DNA of 64,000 nt from Blasia pusilla (GCA_050084515.1 CM114274.1:8308001-8372000), one strand, 5' to 3'. Shown: positions 44,342 through 57,559, counted from the stretch's first letter. Program-made: numbers and translations. The notes: a model not told the origin generated them from the sequence alone.

Positions 44342-46557
44342 ACTTCGTTATCAACATCCATTCGCTCCGAAATGCAAGACATCATATGTTACAAAGGAGA
44401 TGAAACTCATACCCACTTTTGTGGATACGATGGCTATGTGGTGGAGAAGACCTTAGAAAAGAAGTATCTCGATCAAGCATCGCCTAGAGCTTGAGGACAT
44501 CTAGAGAGAGGCATCCCCTATTTTGGAAGATAGGCATAGATTCCATTTTTGTTAGTAGCTGAAGCATGTACATGTGGATTCAAGAGCCTATGTCAAAATT
44601 ACATACCCTTCTTCAGTGAAGACTTCCACAACAACACCTCAATTTGATGGGGGTCCAACTAGGAATGCTCCATGAAAGATGATGCATTTCTCAAGAGGGC
44701 ATATGTGAAGAAGCTGAAACTACTTCATCAAAGGAAAAAGGTATCCAGAGAGCATTGAATTCGTAAGGACCCAGCTGCAGTCGCGCCCAGCTGTAACTGG
44801 ATACCCCATTTGTGCTGTGGACTCAACTGAAGATGGTCCATAAAAGAAGATGCGTATACATGGACAGTAACGAATTCTTGAGGACCCAGCTGAAGATGTC
44901 CTTGAAAGAAGATGGCCCTATCTGGAGGACTTATGTGGTGAGGACTAAGCTGAAAAAGTAGTCCATGAAAGAAGATGAGTCTATCTGGAGAGCCCTAAAT
45001 CCCTAAGGACCCAGCTAAAGATCCAATTGAGAGAAGATGAATCTATCTGGACAGCAACTGTAGTGAGATCCCAGCAGACGATGCTTCACGAAAGAAGACA
45101 AACGTTTATGGCCTGCACTGAGCTTCTTAGGACTCAGCTGAAGATGCTCCATTGAAAGAAGATGCATCTATCTGGAGAGTGTTTGTACTGAGGTCTCAGG
45201 TTAACATGCTTCATAGAAAGAAGGTGAATTGATACCACCAGCACTGAATTACATGGGACCCAGCTGAAGATGCTCCATTGAAAGAAGATGCATCTATCTG
45301 GAGAATGCTTATATTGAGGACCCAGCTTAACAAGCTTCATAGAGAGAAGATGCATCCATCCAGAGATCACTTGTACAGAGGATCCAAAGACGTTTCTTGA
45401 TCCAAAGAAGATGCATATATCCAGAGATCATATGAACAGAGGACTCAGCTGAAGATACTCCACAGAAAGAAGATGCATCTATATAGAGAGCAAGTAGCAG
45501 AAAATGGTGCACATTCCATTCAAACAACAGCAACATTTTCAGGCCAAGAGCTTCTAGATAGATAAAACATCTACTATACATGCAGATTCAAGAATGTTGG
45601 AGTATCAAGTATTGATGAATTCCTCTCTCTCTCTCACAACTGCTCAGCCTCCAGCAGAGACTAGTGATCATCGGAGCCAAAGTTTGCTCATTCATGCCTC
45701 ACTTCTCTGTTTTTGTTTTTTGTGTGGTGAGAGAGGGGGGAGGAGAAACGAGGCAGACTAAGGGCCAGCATTTGAAAATTTGTAGCTGATGACATGATCT
45801 CAAGGTTTTGGGTCGATTGATTGATGTTCACTGAGCCTGAGGGAAAAATGAAGGGAAAATTGGATGTATGCAAGAAGGTGAAGGAAAAGAAACACTCAAG
45901 TCCCATGTAGTTTGATTCGCACATTGAAGAAGCGCTGATTTTGCCCTCATTGGTGTCACAAACAGAGGAGCAATATGGCATTGTCTTCTAATGCCCATTT
46001 CTCATGATGCACTTTCTCTCTCTCTATCTGTGTCAACTGTAGCACTCATGAGGTTGTGGATGATGTGCGTTCGCCTTCTTTCCCTTCAGTAATCCTACAC
46101 AGATGAGTGTAGTTTTCCAGAGAGGAGAGGACACCAGTTGTTGTTGCCCAATGAGTTCGTGCTTCTCACTAGCACGACATATTCTCTCTAGCCCAGCCAA
46201 GCACTTTTCAATATGCAGGAAAGTCAGGCATCACCAATTGTGGTGGGGCAGATGAGACACAAAACTTTACAGGTGCTCCTTCATTTTCCAGTAAATGAAG
46301 AAATGTCGGCAGCAGCGGCAGGAGGTGGAGAGTACCAAATGAATGATCAAGAAGCTTGAGATTGATGACATAAATGAGCTGAAATGAAACAACAGCTCAC
46401 CATCTCTCAAGGTACGAAGTGCTGCAATAGTCTGTGCAAACCGACTGGTGTTGGAACTGCACCTGTGGCTGGCAGCAATTCTCACTCTGCCAGTGGCTTC
46501 ATTTGGGCACAATCGTCACTTAAAAGCTCCCTTAAAGAGTTTTGTGTGGACTGGCCC
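44342..46557. other. Gene-free region with minisatellite, 3' of the bHLH gene
   Basis: Contains the minisatellite at 44780-45490. 45600-46557 probably holds the 3' UTR and terminator of the minus-strand bHLH gene, but no clear polyadenylation signal could be chosen. 46015-46030 is a short CT run. Confidence 0.5.
44780..45490. repeat. Minisatellite, about 62-base unit, 11-12 copies
   Basis: The unit contains ggacccagctgaagatgctc and then gaaagaagatgcatctatct, at a spacing of about 60-65 bases (for example at 44903, 44970, 45031, 45091, 45154, 45216, 45279, 45342, 45402 and 45465 for the second block). Many units carry CAGCTG, a perfect E-box core. It starts about 1.1 kb beyond the stop codon of the bHLH gene. 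Confidence 0.9.
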
Positions 46558-49500
46558 TCAAGTGAGCTGGAGACACCTCTTCCGAGGAGAGTTAACATTG
46601 GGATTGGCATCTGGAGTTGCAGGATTCGGTGAGCAAGAGTTTGAAGAGTTGCCCCTCTCTATTGCTCGCCTGATCGCTTCTGCTATGTCTTGTGTGGTCT
46701 GTTTCTCGAACAAAGCTACATCCATCTGTGCCCCAACCCCAAAGCCAACAACAAAATTAATTCCACACCCAACGTCCATCCACTCCTTGTTCCAGAACAG
46801 CTTTAGTAATGCAATGCATATCAATTAAATTGTACTGTTAAGTTCACAAAGATAATCTCCATAGTAAGTAGGACAGAATACATCTGAGTACACATGCCAG
46901 AACAGCTTTGAGCATCCTTTACTAATAACCAGTGATCTATCAGTCCATTTGTACAACAAACAATCCCACAAAGAGAATCTCATCGGATACAAGAGCTGGG
47001 CATTCTTGAAGTTCGAGCTACATGAACTGGAAAGACATCCATCCACTACTTTGCGGAGAAACAGTGAAGACTCATCAGTGTGGATAGGTGGGTAGAAATG
47101 ACGGGGCCTACCTTGGCTGCAAAGACATCATGCACAGTACCAGCTACAGTACGCATGTTGGCATGCTGCACTTGGAGCTGCAAGTCGTTCAAAGCGAACA
47201 TTATGTCTGTGAAGAGGCCAGGTCGATCCTTGGAACTTAGCTTGATCATGACTTGCTCGTTCTCCATCATGCGAACTTCAATTGATGGAATGTCATCCAC
47301 CACCCCTCGCACTACACTTTCCAGCTCTTCCTCAGGATCCAGACATACATCGGACAGTTTCAGGAGAGGAGGATTATTTCCACCACGATCCCCACCACCG
47401 TATTGCTGTTGCACAGGATTATGGTTGTAGTCTCGTCTGAGGTTGACATGATTCACCCCCGGCATGAAGCTCGTGGTGAGGCTGGAACTTCTTTCTAAGT
47501 TTCTGGGATTTTGTCCTTCGTCAGAAGCTGAAGAAGTTGTTGTGGACTCGCTCTCTTTCACTCTTCGCTGTAGCTCCTTCATCAGTTCGATAGCATCACC
47601 CAGAACTGCTGCTTTGTCAGATGGCTGGAATCACCACATTTACACTTTGTCAGGTATGCGTACACATCTGCTGCTAGCATTAGGATGTCAAGATCAATGT
47701 AACGTTGCAAATAGAAGACAAATCAAGCTCCTACACTCTGGTTGCGTCCAAGTGCAGACCACATTTCAGGGTGATTGCTCCAAGTGCGCTTTAGAAACTA
47801 TCTACAATGAAAACCTCCACAAGAAAGAAATCAATGCAAGTACAGGTAAATCTCATTTTCTTAGGAAGCTTCATATCTACAGTCTCCATGCTACTCTACA
47901 CTGCGATGTTCAACCCATGGATGATTGACACATGTCCAGTGTCGACTGCCCAACTGCAGATGCAATGAAATGAAGATCAAAGCCTTCTCCCATCGAAACA
48001 AAATCTACAGGCTACTTACTGGAAGGAAAAAAATTTATGAGTGCTAAGCCTGAAGACTCTAATTGAGAGTGAGGAGACTTTCTAGGGACCTAAAAGCTAC
48101 GGTAATTGAAAATAAATGTGTGTTGACTGACCCATCCATGTACTGAATAAGGAACCAATAGCAATCCTAGAAGACACAGCTTTCATGGTTTACCTTTGAG
48201 TTGGAATGTGGTTGAAGCATAGCTCGGAGAACCTGGAATTTCTCGTTCTCCTGGCGCTTTCTCTCATCCATGATGAAATTGCTGATGCTATTACTATTGA
48301 GTTGGTGGTTGACATTGAGCCCTTGACAAAGCCTGGCTTTCTTGGACCTATCCATCTTACCATCCAGAAACCTTCCATTGTCCAAAGCAGTATCACTGGT
48401 GCCCTCCCACAGTGAATACCCATTCTCTGCCTCTTGCTCTTGCTCAGAAATCGTGGGAGATATTGCTTCACTCGACCACGAATGATCAGCTGATTGGGTG
48501 TGTCCTTCCCCAGCCAAATCTGCTAAGTAACGTGGCTGATGCCCATGGCCATGACTGGAAGGCCGAAGCAAATCAGGAAGATTGTTCTGTGTGTGAGAAT
48601 CTTCAGATGGACTTGCTAGTTGGTGACATTTCAAGCCAGAATCATCAATACTCGAAACTTCAGGAGCTAGACCTTTGCCAGATCCCACTCTCAGAAGCGT
48701 TCTTGGAGAGGCCATTCCTTTGGATTGATTGAGCGACCTCCAGTGAATATCAGGAGTTTGGTTCAGAGATGGACGAGGAGAATGATCACTCACTACCGTC
48801 TCCGAAGGGCTCTGCATGAGATTGTTCTGCTGCTGCTGGTGGCTGAAAAGCTGCGCGTGGAAATCTGATATCAGCTTTCCTGGGGATTCCACTGGAAGAG
48901 ACCCCCTCTGTGGTGGCAGATGTTGAGCATGTGGGTGGAACAGAGCTTGCTCGAATGAAGCCACGCATGAGCCTGACTTGGTGTGCACAGAGGTGGAACC
49001 TGGTAATTTGTGTTTGAGATTGGCCGGTAAAATATTCTGATCTTGCATCAGTTGGTGCTCGATACTCAGATCCCATGACCCTGCTGCTGACTGTTGCTGC
49101 ATATTGTTCATGTTCTGCTGCTGCTGTTGGTGCTGTTGCTGGGAGCTAGGTTCTGGGGTGTGCTCGGGCATTAAGCCATTCAAGAGACTTGGAGGAAATG
49201 TCATGGAATCCAAACCAAAAGATTCCACCTGCTGGAGAGGACTGGCACTGGTGAAGCTGTTCTGGTAAGGGGGTGCTAGACCCAGCCCTCTACCGGCCGA
49301 GGAAATAGGCAAGTTCACTGAGTTCCCCAAATTGGTCGGACTTGGTGTAGAGGATTTGGAGTTCGTTGAGGCAGAATGGTTGAACAACAGCCCATCATCC
49401 CCATTGTCGTTTTGACTGGATAGCGATCTGGGAATTTTCGATGTTTCCAGCCCCTTTTGGAACATGTTCTGCACAAAATTCACCAGCGCTATGTCCTGGT

Positions 49501-52028
49501 CCACTGCCCTTGTAGTCCCCAGTTCCACCACTCCTCCTTGCACTTCCAAGCATAATACTGTCTGCGACCAACAGAAAACTCACCATTTGGAGATTAGACA
49601 CAGCTCTAAACCAGACATCAAGATTATTGAATGTTTCATGTGGAAAAAATGAACTATCACTATCCAAGTATCCACTGTAGTTGTCTGTAAAGTTTCTACA
49701 TCTATCCTGAACTTCAAAGCCTAGCTTCTAGCAGTAGAAATCTGATAGTTGTTCATGAAACAAGAATCCCCAACAACTCTCTAAACCATGCCCTGGAGTA
49801 CTTAGGATAGCTTTCAGACAGATGACAAAAGTAGACAGGACAACAAGATTCTCGAGTTGATTGACACGCAGATGGCAGGAGTACTGAATTTCGAAACAGC
49901 CCAGAGTGGAAGGTGGAAGGCGGAAGGCTGAATTCCACTATAGAGCATACTCATGCTTGAGCATAAGACGTACCTTCATTCCTGCATTCTGTTGTTTGAA
50001 GAGTTCCAAGTCCATCCGAATGCATGGCATACATTCCAATATGTCAGTTTCTAATCACATCATCTCTCTCATAACCAAGCCTTCAGGCTGAAAAGGATGT
50101 TTTGAATCATAAAGCACTAGAGTGTGATTAGATACTCATTGACAACCACCACCACATACAGAAGGGAAATGCTACGAAAACCTGAAATAAGAATGTCCAT
50201 CTTCTGCACAAATTTGTCTAGAGAATGTGAAAAGATACGGATTGACAACAACCACAACCACCAGGACAACCATAGAAATGCCAAGACGAGATGAAATACA
50301 GATGTATGCACCAATTACTCTGGAGAAGAGTAACAGAGAAAGAAACATCCAGCGGCTGAGATCGAAACTTACTTTGGCAATAGTCGAACGACTGAACGTG
50401 TCATGACTCACATCACCGGCGTCACAAATCCAATCAAATCCTCCTGTCACTAGCATCTTTGCTGGTGTCCTGCAAGACAACAGTATACGACCTACTTCAG
50501 CAAATATAATGGTCGCTAAATAGGGTAGGTGACGAATTGATAATACCTGACATCATTAAGTGTCAAAAAAGGATTTTTACTCTTCCTCCCACAGTTAACA
50601 CCTGATAGGGAGATTAGGCGCACTAACGGGCTCTTGTGTTCTCAAAGAGATGGTACTCATTAAGTAGTATCTGCACTGCCCTGGTTGGACAATTGCTAGA
50701 CACTGGGTGCAGAGGGAGGAAGAACTGAAAAAAGAACCACTATATGAGACTCTCATATAGTGGGAGTGCTGACGACAAAGAGTGTTGCACTCATTAAGTA
50801 GCGTTTGTTGTAGCATTGACCCCTCGTCGGACGATGCTGGAGATTAGGATGGGTACAGGGGATTGAAGTCGAGAAAAAGACACCATATGAGAGGAGGGAG
50901 TCTTTCATGTGGTGAGAATACCTACCATACACAGCTGGTGCAGAGCTTCAAGGAATCAACTAAGACACTCTTACAACATTATCTACGTTACCTCATCAGG
51001 ATCCACCAGAAATATAACTTTCCGATCCAGAAGCTTTGGGCAGTAAATCCGGGGTAGAGACACCACACTTTACTTGATTATACTTAAGTACACTTATCTA
51101 TTCTCGATAGCTTTCCTATGGCCCAAATGTCCCAACTCTAGACAATATTGTCAGAGCTATCACCCAATGGACACAAACCAAGAATGCCCATCGTGCAGTT
51201 TTGTTTCTAACATCACTGAAGCTATAGGTTGTTTACATACCTCTAATCTACAATAGAACTAGAAGAGACACTACTAGTTTACTACAATATGCTGTCAGTA
51301 GAGATATATACTCTCCATAAGTTTTCCCAAGGCCCAAACGTCCCAGCTCCAGACAGAAGGGAGGGACAACATTTTCTATGGAGCAACGTCCATTGCAGTT
51401 GATCTGTTTCTGACTCGAGCTTTGAGTTGCGTACACAATCAAATCCGTTCTGACAGAACAATCTTCAGTATACATTCCAGTCCCTGGAGACGGGAGTGAT
51501 GTGTATTGAAATCTAAACCCACAACCTGTCTGAAAAGAAATGGATCTCCAACCACCATTGACTTAACAATGTGAAAGCATAGACCTCGCTAACTTGACGC
51601 GGATCTACCAAAAATCCTCATTTACCTGACTAGCTCATGAACACACATACCTCTACAGCTAAACCAGGACAATTCTGAAAACCTCATAAAGTGACCACAG
51701 CCAATTGTAGAATGGACTTTGTGAGCACTCATGAGCAGGTAAATGAACACGGTTGACAAAACAATGTCAAGAACTGAAACAAGGGCAAGAGATAGGTACT
51801 AACCCATATGATCCAAGCGAAAAGGTGAAGGAAGATGACACAAGATAGAACCACTCGGTGTTGCTCAAGTTGCTTGTGACAGACCATGGATCCACCGAGC
51901 GTGCTTGCAACTCCTCCAGAAGACTCCTCCTGGACTTCCTTTGCAACCATGGTGCACTGGAAGGCACCATCGACTCCGCCGAATCCAGAGGAGGTCCATT
52001 GTAGTATCCATCCGCCCAAACCACCGTT
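46558..52028 (-). CDS. MYC-type bHLH transcription factor with ACT-like C-terminus, partial
   Basis: Five exons on the minus strand: 52028-51804, 50469-50373, 49561-48194, 47624-47112 and 46725-46558, with GT-AG borders and matching phases, giving 789 visible residues. The first exon seen starts inside a codon, so at least one more coding exon lies upstream. Layout: bHLH-MYC N-terminal domain, residues 1 to about 140 (VVWADGYYNG, LSNTEWFYLVSSSFTF, ICDAGDVSHDTFSRSTIAK, GGVVELGTT); a long Gln- and Ser-rich linker; bHLH at about 545-590, split by an intron (FIMDERKRQENEKFQVL, then DKAAVLGDAIELMKELQRRV); an ACT-like domain at about 675-750 (MIKLSSKDRPGLFTDI). The N-domain resembles plant subgroup IIIf (TT8/GL3-like), which pairs with MYB proteins to control pigment and cell fate. 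The basic region lacks the usual His and last Arg and is two residues short. Confidence 0.88.
50595..50930. repeat. Intron repeat with 13-base inverted arms
   Basis: Lies in the bHLH intron between 51804 and 50469. 50737-50749 (ccactatatgaga) is followed after one base by its exact reverse complement (50751-50763). actcattaagtag occurs at both about 50647 and 50789. A related accatatgagagg-gggag stretch lies near 50882. It could be a MITE or LTR scrap. Confidence 0.6.
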
Positions 52029-52296
52029 CTACAAACAGCACACCCCGATCCAAGTCAGATTCCATAGTCAAGTGAGGATCATCTGTTGGTGCAGTACAGA
52101 TATCTCACTCCTATTGCACATGTCTACTTGAAAACTAAATGGACATTCTCTATGGAGTGAGTTTGAATCGAGTGAACAACACCCCTTCAAACATCAGAGC
52201 TGAATTGATCAACCTTCGAGCCGAATGAGTACACCACACCCTTGGTGGCAATGTCGGGAAATTCTAGACATGCAGAGGCTAATTCCTCTATTACGA

Positions 52297-52615
52297 TGCT
52301 TCCTTAGTTGAGCTGACTTGATCGATCATGGAACTCAATCTCCTGGTGATCGGCTTCATGTATTCTCCGAATCTGAAGAGAACTTCGAATTGAGTTAGAC
52401 CAGACTTCGCTGAAACTTACGAAGTAAGACAGGCCTGGTCTCATACTCTGGAAGCATCTCTCTACGACGGATGCTTCCATAGTTGAGCTGAATTGATCGA
52501 TCTTGGAACCCAATCTCCTGCTGATCGACTTCTTGTGTTATCCAAATCTCGAGAGAACTTCGAGTTAAGTGAGACCAGACTTCGCTGAAACATAGGGAGT
52601 AGGGCAGGACTGGTC
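52297..52615. repeat. Tandem duplication of about 172 bases
   Basis: Two units, 52297-52440 and 52469-52615, share gatgcttcc-tagttgagctga, tgatcgatc-tggaac-caatctcctg and gaccagacttcgctgaaac, ending ctggtctca. Confidence 0.9.
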
Positions 52616-52849
52616 TCAAAAGGTGTCCACAGCAAGAAAGAAACGAAGTCAGGAATGCTGGCTCCGAGTAGGAGGGACAATTGCTTCGCCTGAGGTGTAG
52701 GAGTTTGTCCAGAGAGTTGCGTTAGGGTAAGGATATCATATTGGCGTTCAATGGCAAAACAGTCGGCACTTTCGAAATAGATCCAGGCATGCTTGAGAAG
52801 GTTAAGTGGGCCTCAAAAGGTCCTACGGTTCTAACTGAATACCCAATGG

Positions 52850-53170
52850 ATGGCATCAGTGCAAACGTCTGGTTGCACTTTCGAAATAGATTCGGACTTC
52901 AACATTGTGGGCACGGTGCGCCTGGATAGGCCAGAATCGTCAGATGCTTCAACTTTGGACGCGAAGGGCATCGTTGCCAACGTCTGGTTGCAACAAGGGC
53001 AGGGTCCAACATTTGGAGGTGGGTATACAAGCTCCAAAGGTCAAATGTTTCTGCTCTGGGCTCTCGTGGCATCAGTGCTAACGTCTGGTTGCAATTGGGG
53101 AAACGGACCTGGAAAGCTGAGATACTTCTACTCTGTCTCCAATGGCGTCAGTGCCAACGTGTGGACCGTT
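52850..53170. repeat. Degenerate repeat of about 75-115 bases, four units
   Basis: ggcatcagtgcaaacgtctg and close variants (always with aacgt-tgg) occur near 52854, 52970, 53069 and 53144. Upstream, cactttcgaaatagat occurs at 52768 and 52877. Confidence 0.8.
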
Positions 53171-53329
53171 CATTAGATTCGGAAAAGAATGGCATAGAAG
53201 TCAGCCCAGTCAAGATGGACATCAAGTCCCCGAATGCCGTTTCAGTTGAACCAAAGATATTCCACAAATTCATCAGCTGGTCCTCTTTAGGTGGGAATAT
53301 GCACTCCAACCTACAACACTCTTTGGGAT

Positions 53330-53520
53330 GAATATCCATAGCTGGACAAATACCCACGTCCAGATCCACGCCAACCCTACCTGGGGCAGGAATATTAAGT
53401 CCAATCTAAACTCTCTAGGACGAACATCGATAGCTAGGCAAAACCCAAGTCCAGATCCATGCCTATCCTTTGTAGGGTGAAACCGATAGTCAAAAAACAC
53501 CTACGTCCAGATCTATGACG
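53330..53520. repeat. Degenerate repeat of about 75 bases, three units
   Basis: Each unit has a gatag/catagct start, caaa-accca-gtccagatc and a variant of atgc-tatcct. Units lie near 53335, 53425 and 53485. Confidence 0.65.
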
Positions 53521-54575
53521 TCAATCCTAGCAGAGCTAGAGTCCCAGAGGAGGCAGCACAAGCAACGATTTTCGTGTTTGCTCTCTTGTGCATCATCATC
53601 CTACACTAGCTCTGCTAGCTAGCTAGCTTGTAGGCTCCCTTTCCAACGAATGGCCCACTGCTCTACCGTTGGACCTATGGGATCCCTAATGCGTCCATCT
53701 ATTGCTAGTTCAACACTGGACGGAAGCCCAACTGCTACCGAGTCCTGACTCCGGCGAGCGCAGGACTTGTGGCTGCTCGGGCTCGATTCGCGAGGTGTGA
53801 TCGTGCACTGACTGCTGAATCGCAAAAGTTGACCGATTGCAGTGGAGTGACGATGGACCTTCGCGAGGAAAGAACGAAGGGAAGCACAACTTGACCTCTG
53901 CAGAATGGGCCACACGGATTTGAGGGGACCCACGGTTCTGTTTCCAGAATGAAGAGGAGGGGGGAGGTGGAGATGAAAGAGAGTCGGCTGCTTACGCCTG
54001 CCGAAAAGGAATGGCCGACAGTAGATGCTTCGTGATCTATAGAACTCCATCGGAGTCCTTCAGTCATGATCCTGACAATGCAGGACTTTCAAAATCCGTT
54101 TCAACGGCCTAAGCGAGGGCATACGACTAATTCTCCCTCCACAGGTCCCTTCCGCCAGTGATCATCAGAGTTCAGAGCTCAGAGCTTCTGAATTCATCAG
54201 AGCCAAGAGCTCACAGTTGAGGTTTTACGGTTCAGTGAAAGAGCTCAATGTCCACAGCTGAAAATTTTCCTCTCAACGAAATGTGCAAAGCCTTTAAGGT
54301 TACGGTTGAAGCTGCCAAAATCAGGGCAGATGAGAATCTCTGCACACTCCACTAGACGCACGTTTGACGGTCTAAAGGTTGCGATACGACGACGGATCTC
54401 TGTCCGCACACTTAGCGCGGGGCGCATGCATTAAAACGAAGGAAAGACTGGCTGACTGACTTCAGAGTCAGCACCATATCCGACGCGCTTCCGCAGATCG
54501 TTTTCCACTCGCTCTTTTCCACGGTTTCAGGCGCTGGCTGACTTCATCATTCATTCATTCATTCGTTACTTCTGC

Positions 54576-54609
54576 CTCTTCTTCTTTTCTTCTTCTTCTT
54601 CTTCTTCGT
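54576..54609. repeat. (TTC)n microsatellite
   Basis: About eleven TTC/CTT triplets, nearly uninterrupted. Confidence 0.9.
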
Positions 54610-54987
54610 CTACTTCTACATGTGAAGTTTGCTTGCTTCCCATGCGACGCGAGTGGATTGACATGTGTTACACGCCTCCCTCCCTCCCCCCACCCTTTCC
54701 GCCTCACTCCTTTCCACATGCGCGAGCATATCTGTTGGAGTCTTGCTCGTTTCGGAAGCCGGGATTCGGTGCAAGCTTTAGCGTGGAGGGCGAGGACGTC
54801 GATGGTGCCCGGGGGGGGAATGATTCTCCCGGGCGTCGTTAGGGACGACGGATCCCCGGGGGATGGGACGGAGTCCGATGGACGGAGCGGAGGAGTACTC
54901 AGCCAATGGGCGTTGGAGGGGTGACGGACGAATCGTCGGCGTCGGGACGGGCCTTGTCGACGGCGGAGTGGATGGACGAATGGCAGG

Positions 54988-55012
54988 TCCGTCCGTCCGT
55001 CCGTCCATCCGT
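54988..55012. repeat. (GTCC)n microsatellite
   Basis: Five to six GTCC/ATCC units. A similar run occurs at 57259-57280. Confidence 0.9.
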
Positions 55013-56046
55013 CGCCGACGGGACCAGGCAGTTGGGGCCTCGGCTGTCAGAGCTTTGTCCGCGACGAACAAACAAACAAACCAACAACGAAACCGGTCTG
55101 GAGTCTAGGCCAATGGCAGCGGAAGGAGGTGGCGTTGTTCCTACGCGTCAAAGCGAAGTCACAAATGAAAGTCATGCTTTCTCGGGCCTTGTCGCTACGA
55201 CATGTGCACGTGGTCCTCCACGATCCCCGCGAGTGAGGATCCGACGATGCACCCCTCCTCCCCAACTCCGAATTGCTATCGTGTTCGTAACGGGACAGCA
55301 AACCCCGTTCACGTCGACCGATCCAGGCCGTAAGTCAACCGAGAGCACAAGTCGCGGCTTCCTTCCTGCCTCACTCCCCTCCATGGAATGCATCCATCCA
55401 TACGGCAGGCATAGGAACGAAAGGAAGGCGGCCCGGCGCTGAGGGCCGAGCCTGGTAGTGAGTGAGTCACGATAAGTGCTCTCTTTGGAGTTTCCCAGGG
55501 CAGGCGCGAGGGACGGCGGGCAGACAGACCTCCTCGGGCTCCGTTCTCGGAGCCCGTCACGGCTCAGTGCGCAGGGCCCGCAGCTAGCGCCGTGGCGGAG
55601 TCGGGGCAGCCAGCGTCAGTTCCTCTCGACCGACGCCTGAGATGCGATCCGGGGGCTGAGGGCAGGCAGGCGGAGGGCGAGCCTCGTGGACCGGCTGGCC
55701 AGCCGGATCTGACAGGGCAGCTTTGCCACAAAGTTCGGCACAGAGAGCAACGGCGGGAATGCTGGCGCCTCGTCCGTCTGATGTCACCGGCTCGCTAGCG
55801 ACCCTCCGTCAGGGTCGGCCTGCAGAGAAGTGGGGAAGGATCCTCCTCGCAGCGCATCCCGAAGCGGTCATAACTCCTTCCTTCCCGGATGGATTTGTAC
55901 GTACGTCCCGAGTCGCTCCGCCAGCTAGCTAGCGAACCAGCAAGCCAGCCAGCCACCGCACCCTGAACTTGAACAAATGTCTACTCTGCACGTCAAGTGG
56001 CCGGTGGTCGGCGGCACTGCAGTCGTCTTTGGGTCCCAGGTCGCAC

Positions 56047-56085
56047 CACCATCCAGTAATGCGAAGACGCTTCGACTGGATGGTG
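56047..56085. repeat. Hairpin with 11-base perfect stem
   Basis: caccatccagt at 56047-56057 pairs with actggatggtg at 56075-56085. Inside, cgaag and cttcg can form a second stem. No transcript is known for it. Confidence 0.8.
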
Positions 56086-57559
56086 AATCGATCATGCAGC
56101 GAACGTGTCCGGATCCGCTAGTGTCAACGGATCTATGGAAGGGACGGTTTCTTACTTTCTACGACTCCTCCGCGTCTCGAAGATTCACCGAGGGAGAGAG
56201 ATAAGGAAAGCCACGCTGTACCGGTGAAGATGAGGAGACAGAGTTACTCACCCACCGCCGCGAAGGCGGCCGGGCTTATTCTTTCTGCCGTGTGGCTACG
56301 TTCCGATATGTCGGTCTATTATAATCCACACGTGTTCCCTACTACGGGAAAACACAAACAAATATCGTCATACGAGGTCTGATTTGAGACGCCCTACTTC
56401 CACGGGGGACAGTGCACTCGCGACAAGGGATGATCCACGGATTTTGGTGGATCCAAAACCCGTTCGCTAAAGTCGATAGTACTCGATACCGACACCCAAC
56501 CAAAAGCAACAGGCGGATTGCGACGGCGCTAAACCCTCTCCCCCCCCCCCATTCGGTCGTCCCTCCTCCCACTGTGCCGGACTGGTCCCAAGGACAGACA
56601 GGCTCGCCCCTTGCCCTTAAATTCGACCCCTCCCTAATCCGGGCCCACACACCCACCCACCACCCATCCGTGGGAAGGACGGCGACTTCAGGGTTCCTTC
56701 CGCTCTGGGTCCCCCAGGCCAGAGACATCTACGGACGCAGGAGCGATCGGAGAGATGGAGAGACGTGAAGGGACGGGACGGATGGGGAGAGACGCGATCG
56801 GACCCATGGCGACAGGGAGTGAGAGGGACGGGGAAGAGTAGGGCCGGGACTTGGGAGCAGGGTACGCCCAGAAGGAATGGCCGTCACAGGAAATGAGGAC
56901 TACAACTCCGCCAGAATCCGGATGTGTGAGGTCCTCTTGGGCGCTTTTGCCGTCCCTAGATGCGCGCGCACTTGTGTACGACTGCCCTATCGATAGATCA
57001 GCGGCAATTGAAAGTCGTAGGCTGCGGACCTGGCTGCTTCTGACCCGGTCAAACTTCCTTCCATGATGGATGGATGGATGTGACTCGCTGTCCAGCTGCG
57101 TCTAGCGCGATTGATGAAGTAGAAGAGAAATCGTCACTCTAGTCCTGCATCTTCTCTGTTCTGTCCTCTCCACGGTTTTTCTGTCCTGCATACCGGAACC
57201 CCTTCGCACGCGTCCTCTGGAGTCTGGACTTGCCGGTCTCACATGCACATTGCACATACGGCCGTCCGTCCGTCCGTCCGATTCAGAGTCTTCAGACCGG
57301 AACCGAAGGACAGGGGAGGGAGGAGGAGCGCGAGCACGGTATCCGTCTCGGTACTGTCCTGCCGCAATAGTTATACGAATCATCGGTCGGTCCCCTGCGC
57401 GGAGGACCTTTCTGCGGGTAAGCTCGTTTTTAGGATACGTCTTCTAACCGGTCATCGGCAGTCTGGCGAACCACCCCCCAAAGGAAGCTCAGCTAAGGAT
57501 AGTGACCGGTCACTCGAAGTATCGGGAGCCACGTAGTGGGGGATAAACCCGACGACCTG

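Noticed and set aside
45134-45581. Minus-strand frames with repeated SPDRCIFFQWSIFS
   Set aside because: The protein repeat simply reflects the 62-base minisatellite; no start context, domain or neighbour supports a gene.
53619-54067. Minus-strand frames of 110-143 codons as a first bHLH exon
   Set aside because: No Trp-x-Tyr-Ala-x-Phe-Trp signature, and no donor with the phase needed to join 52028.
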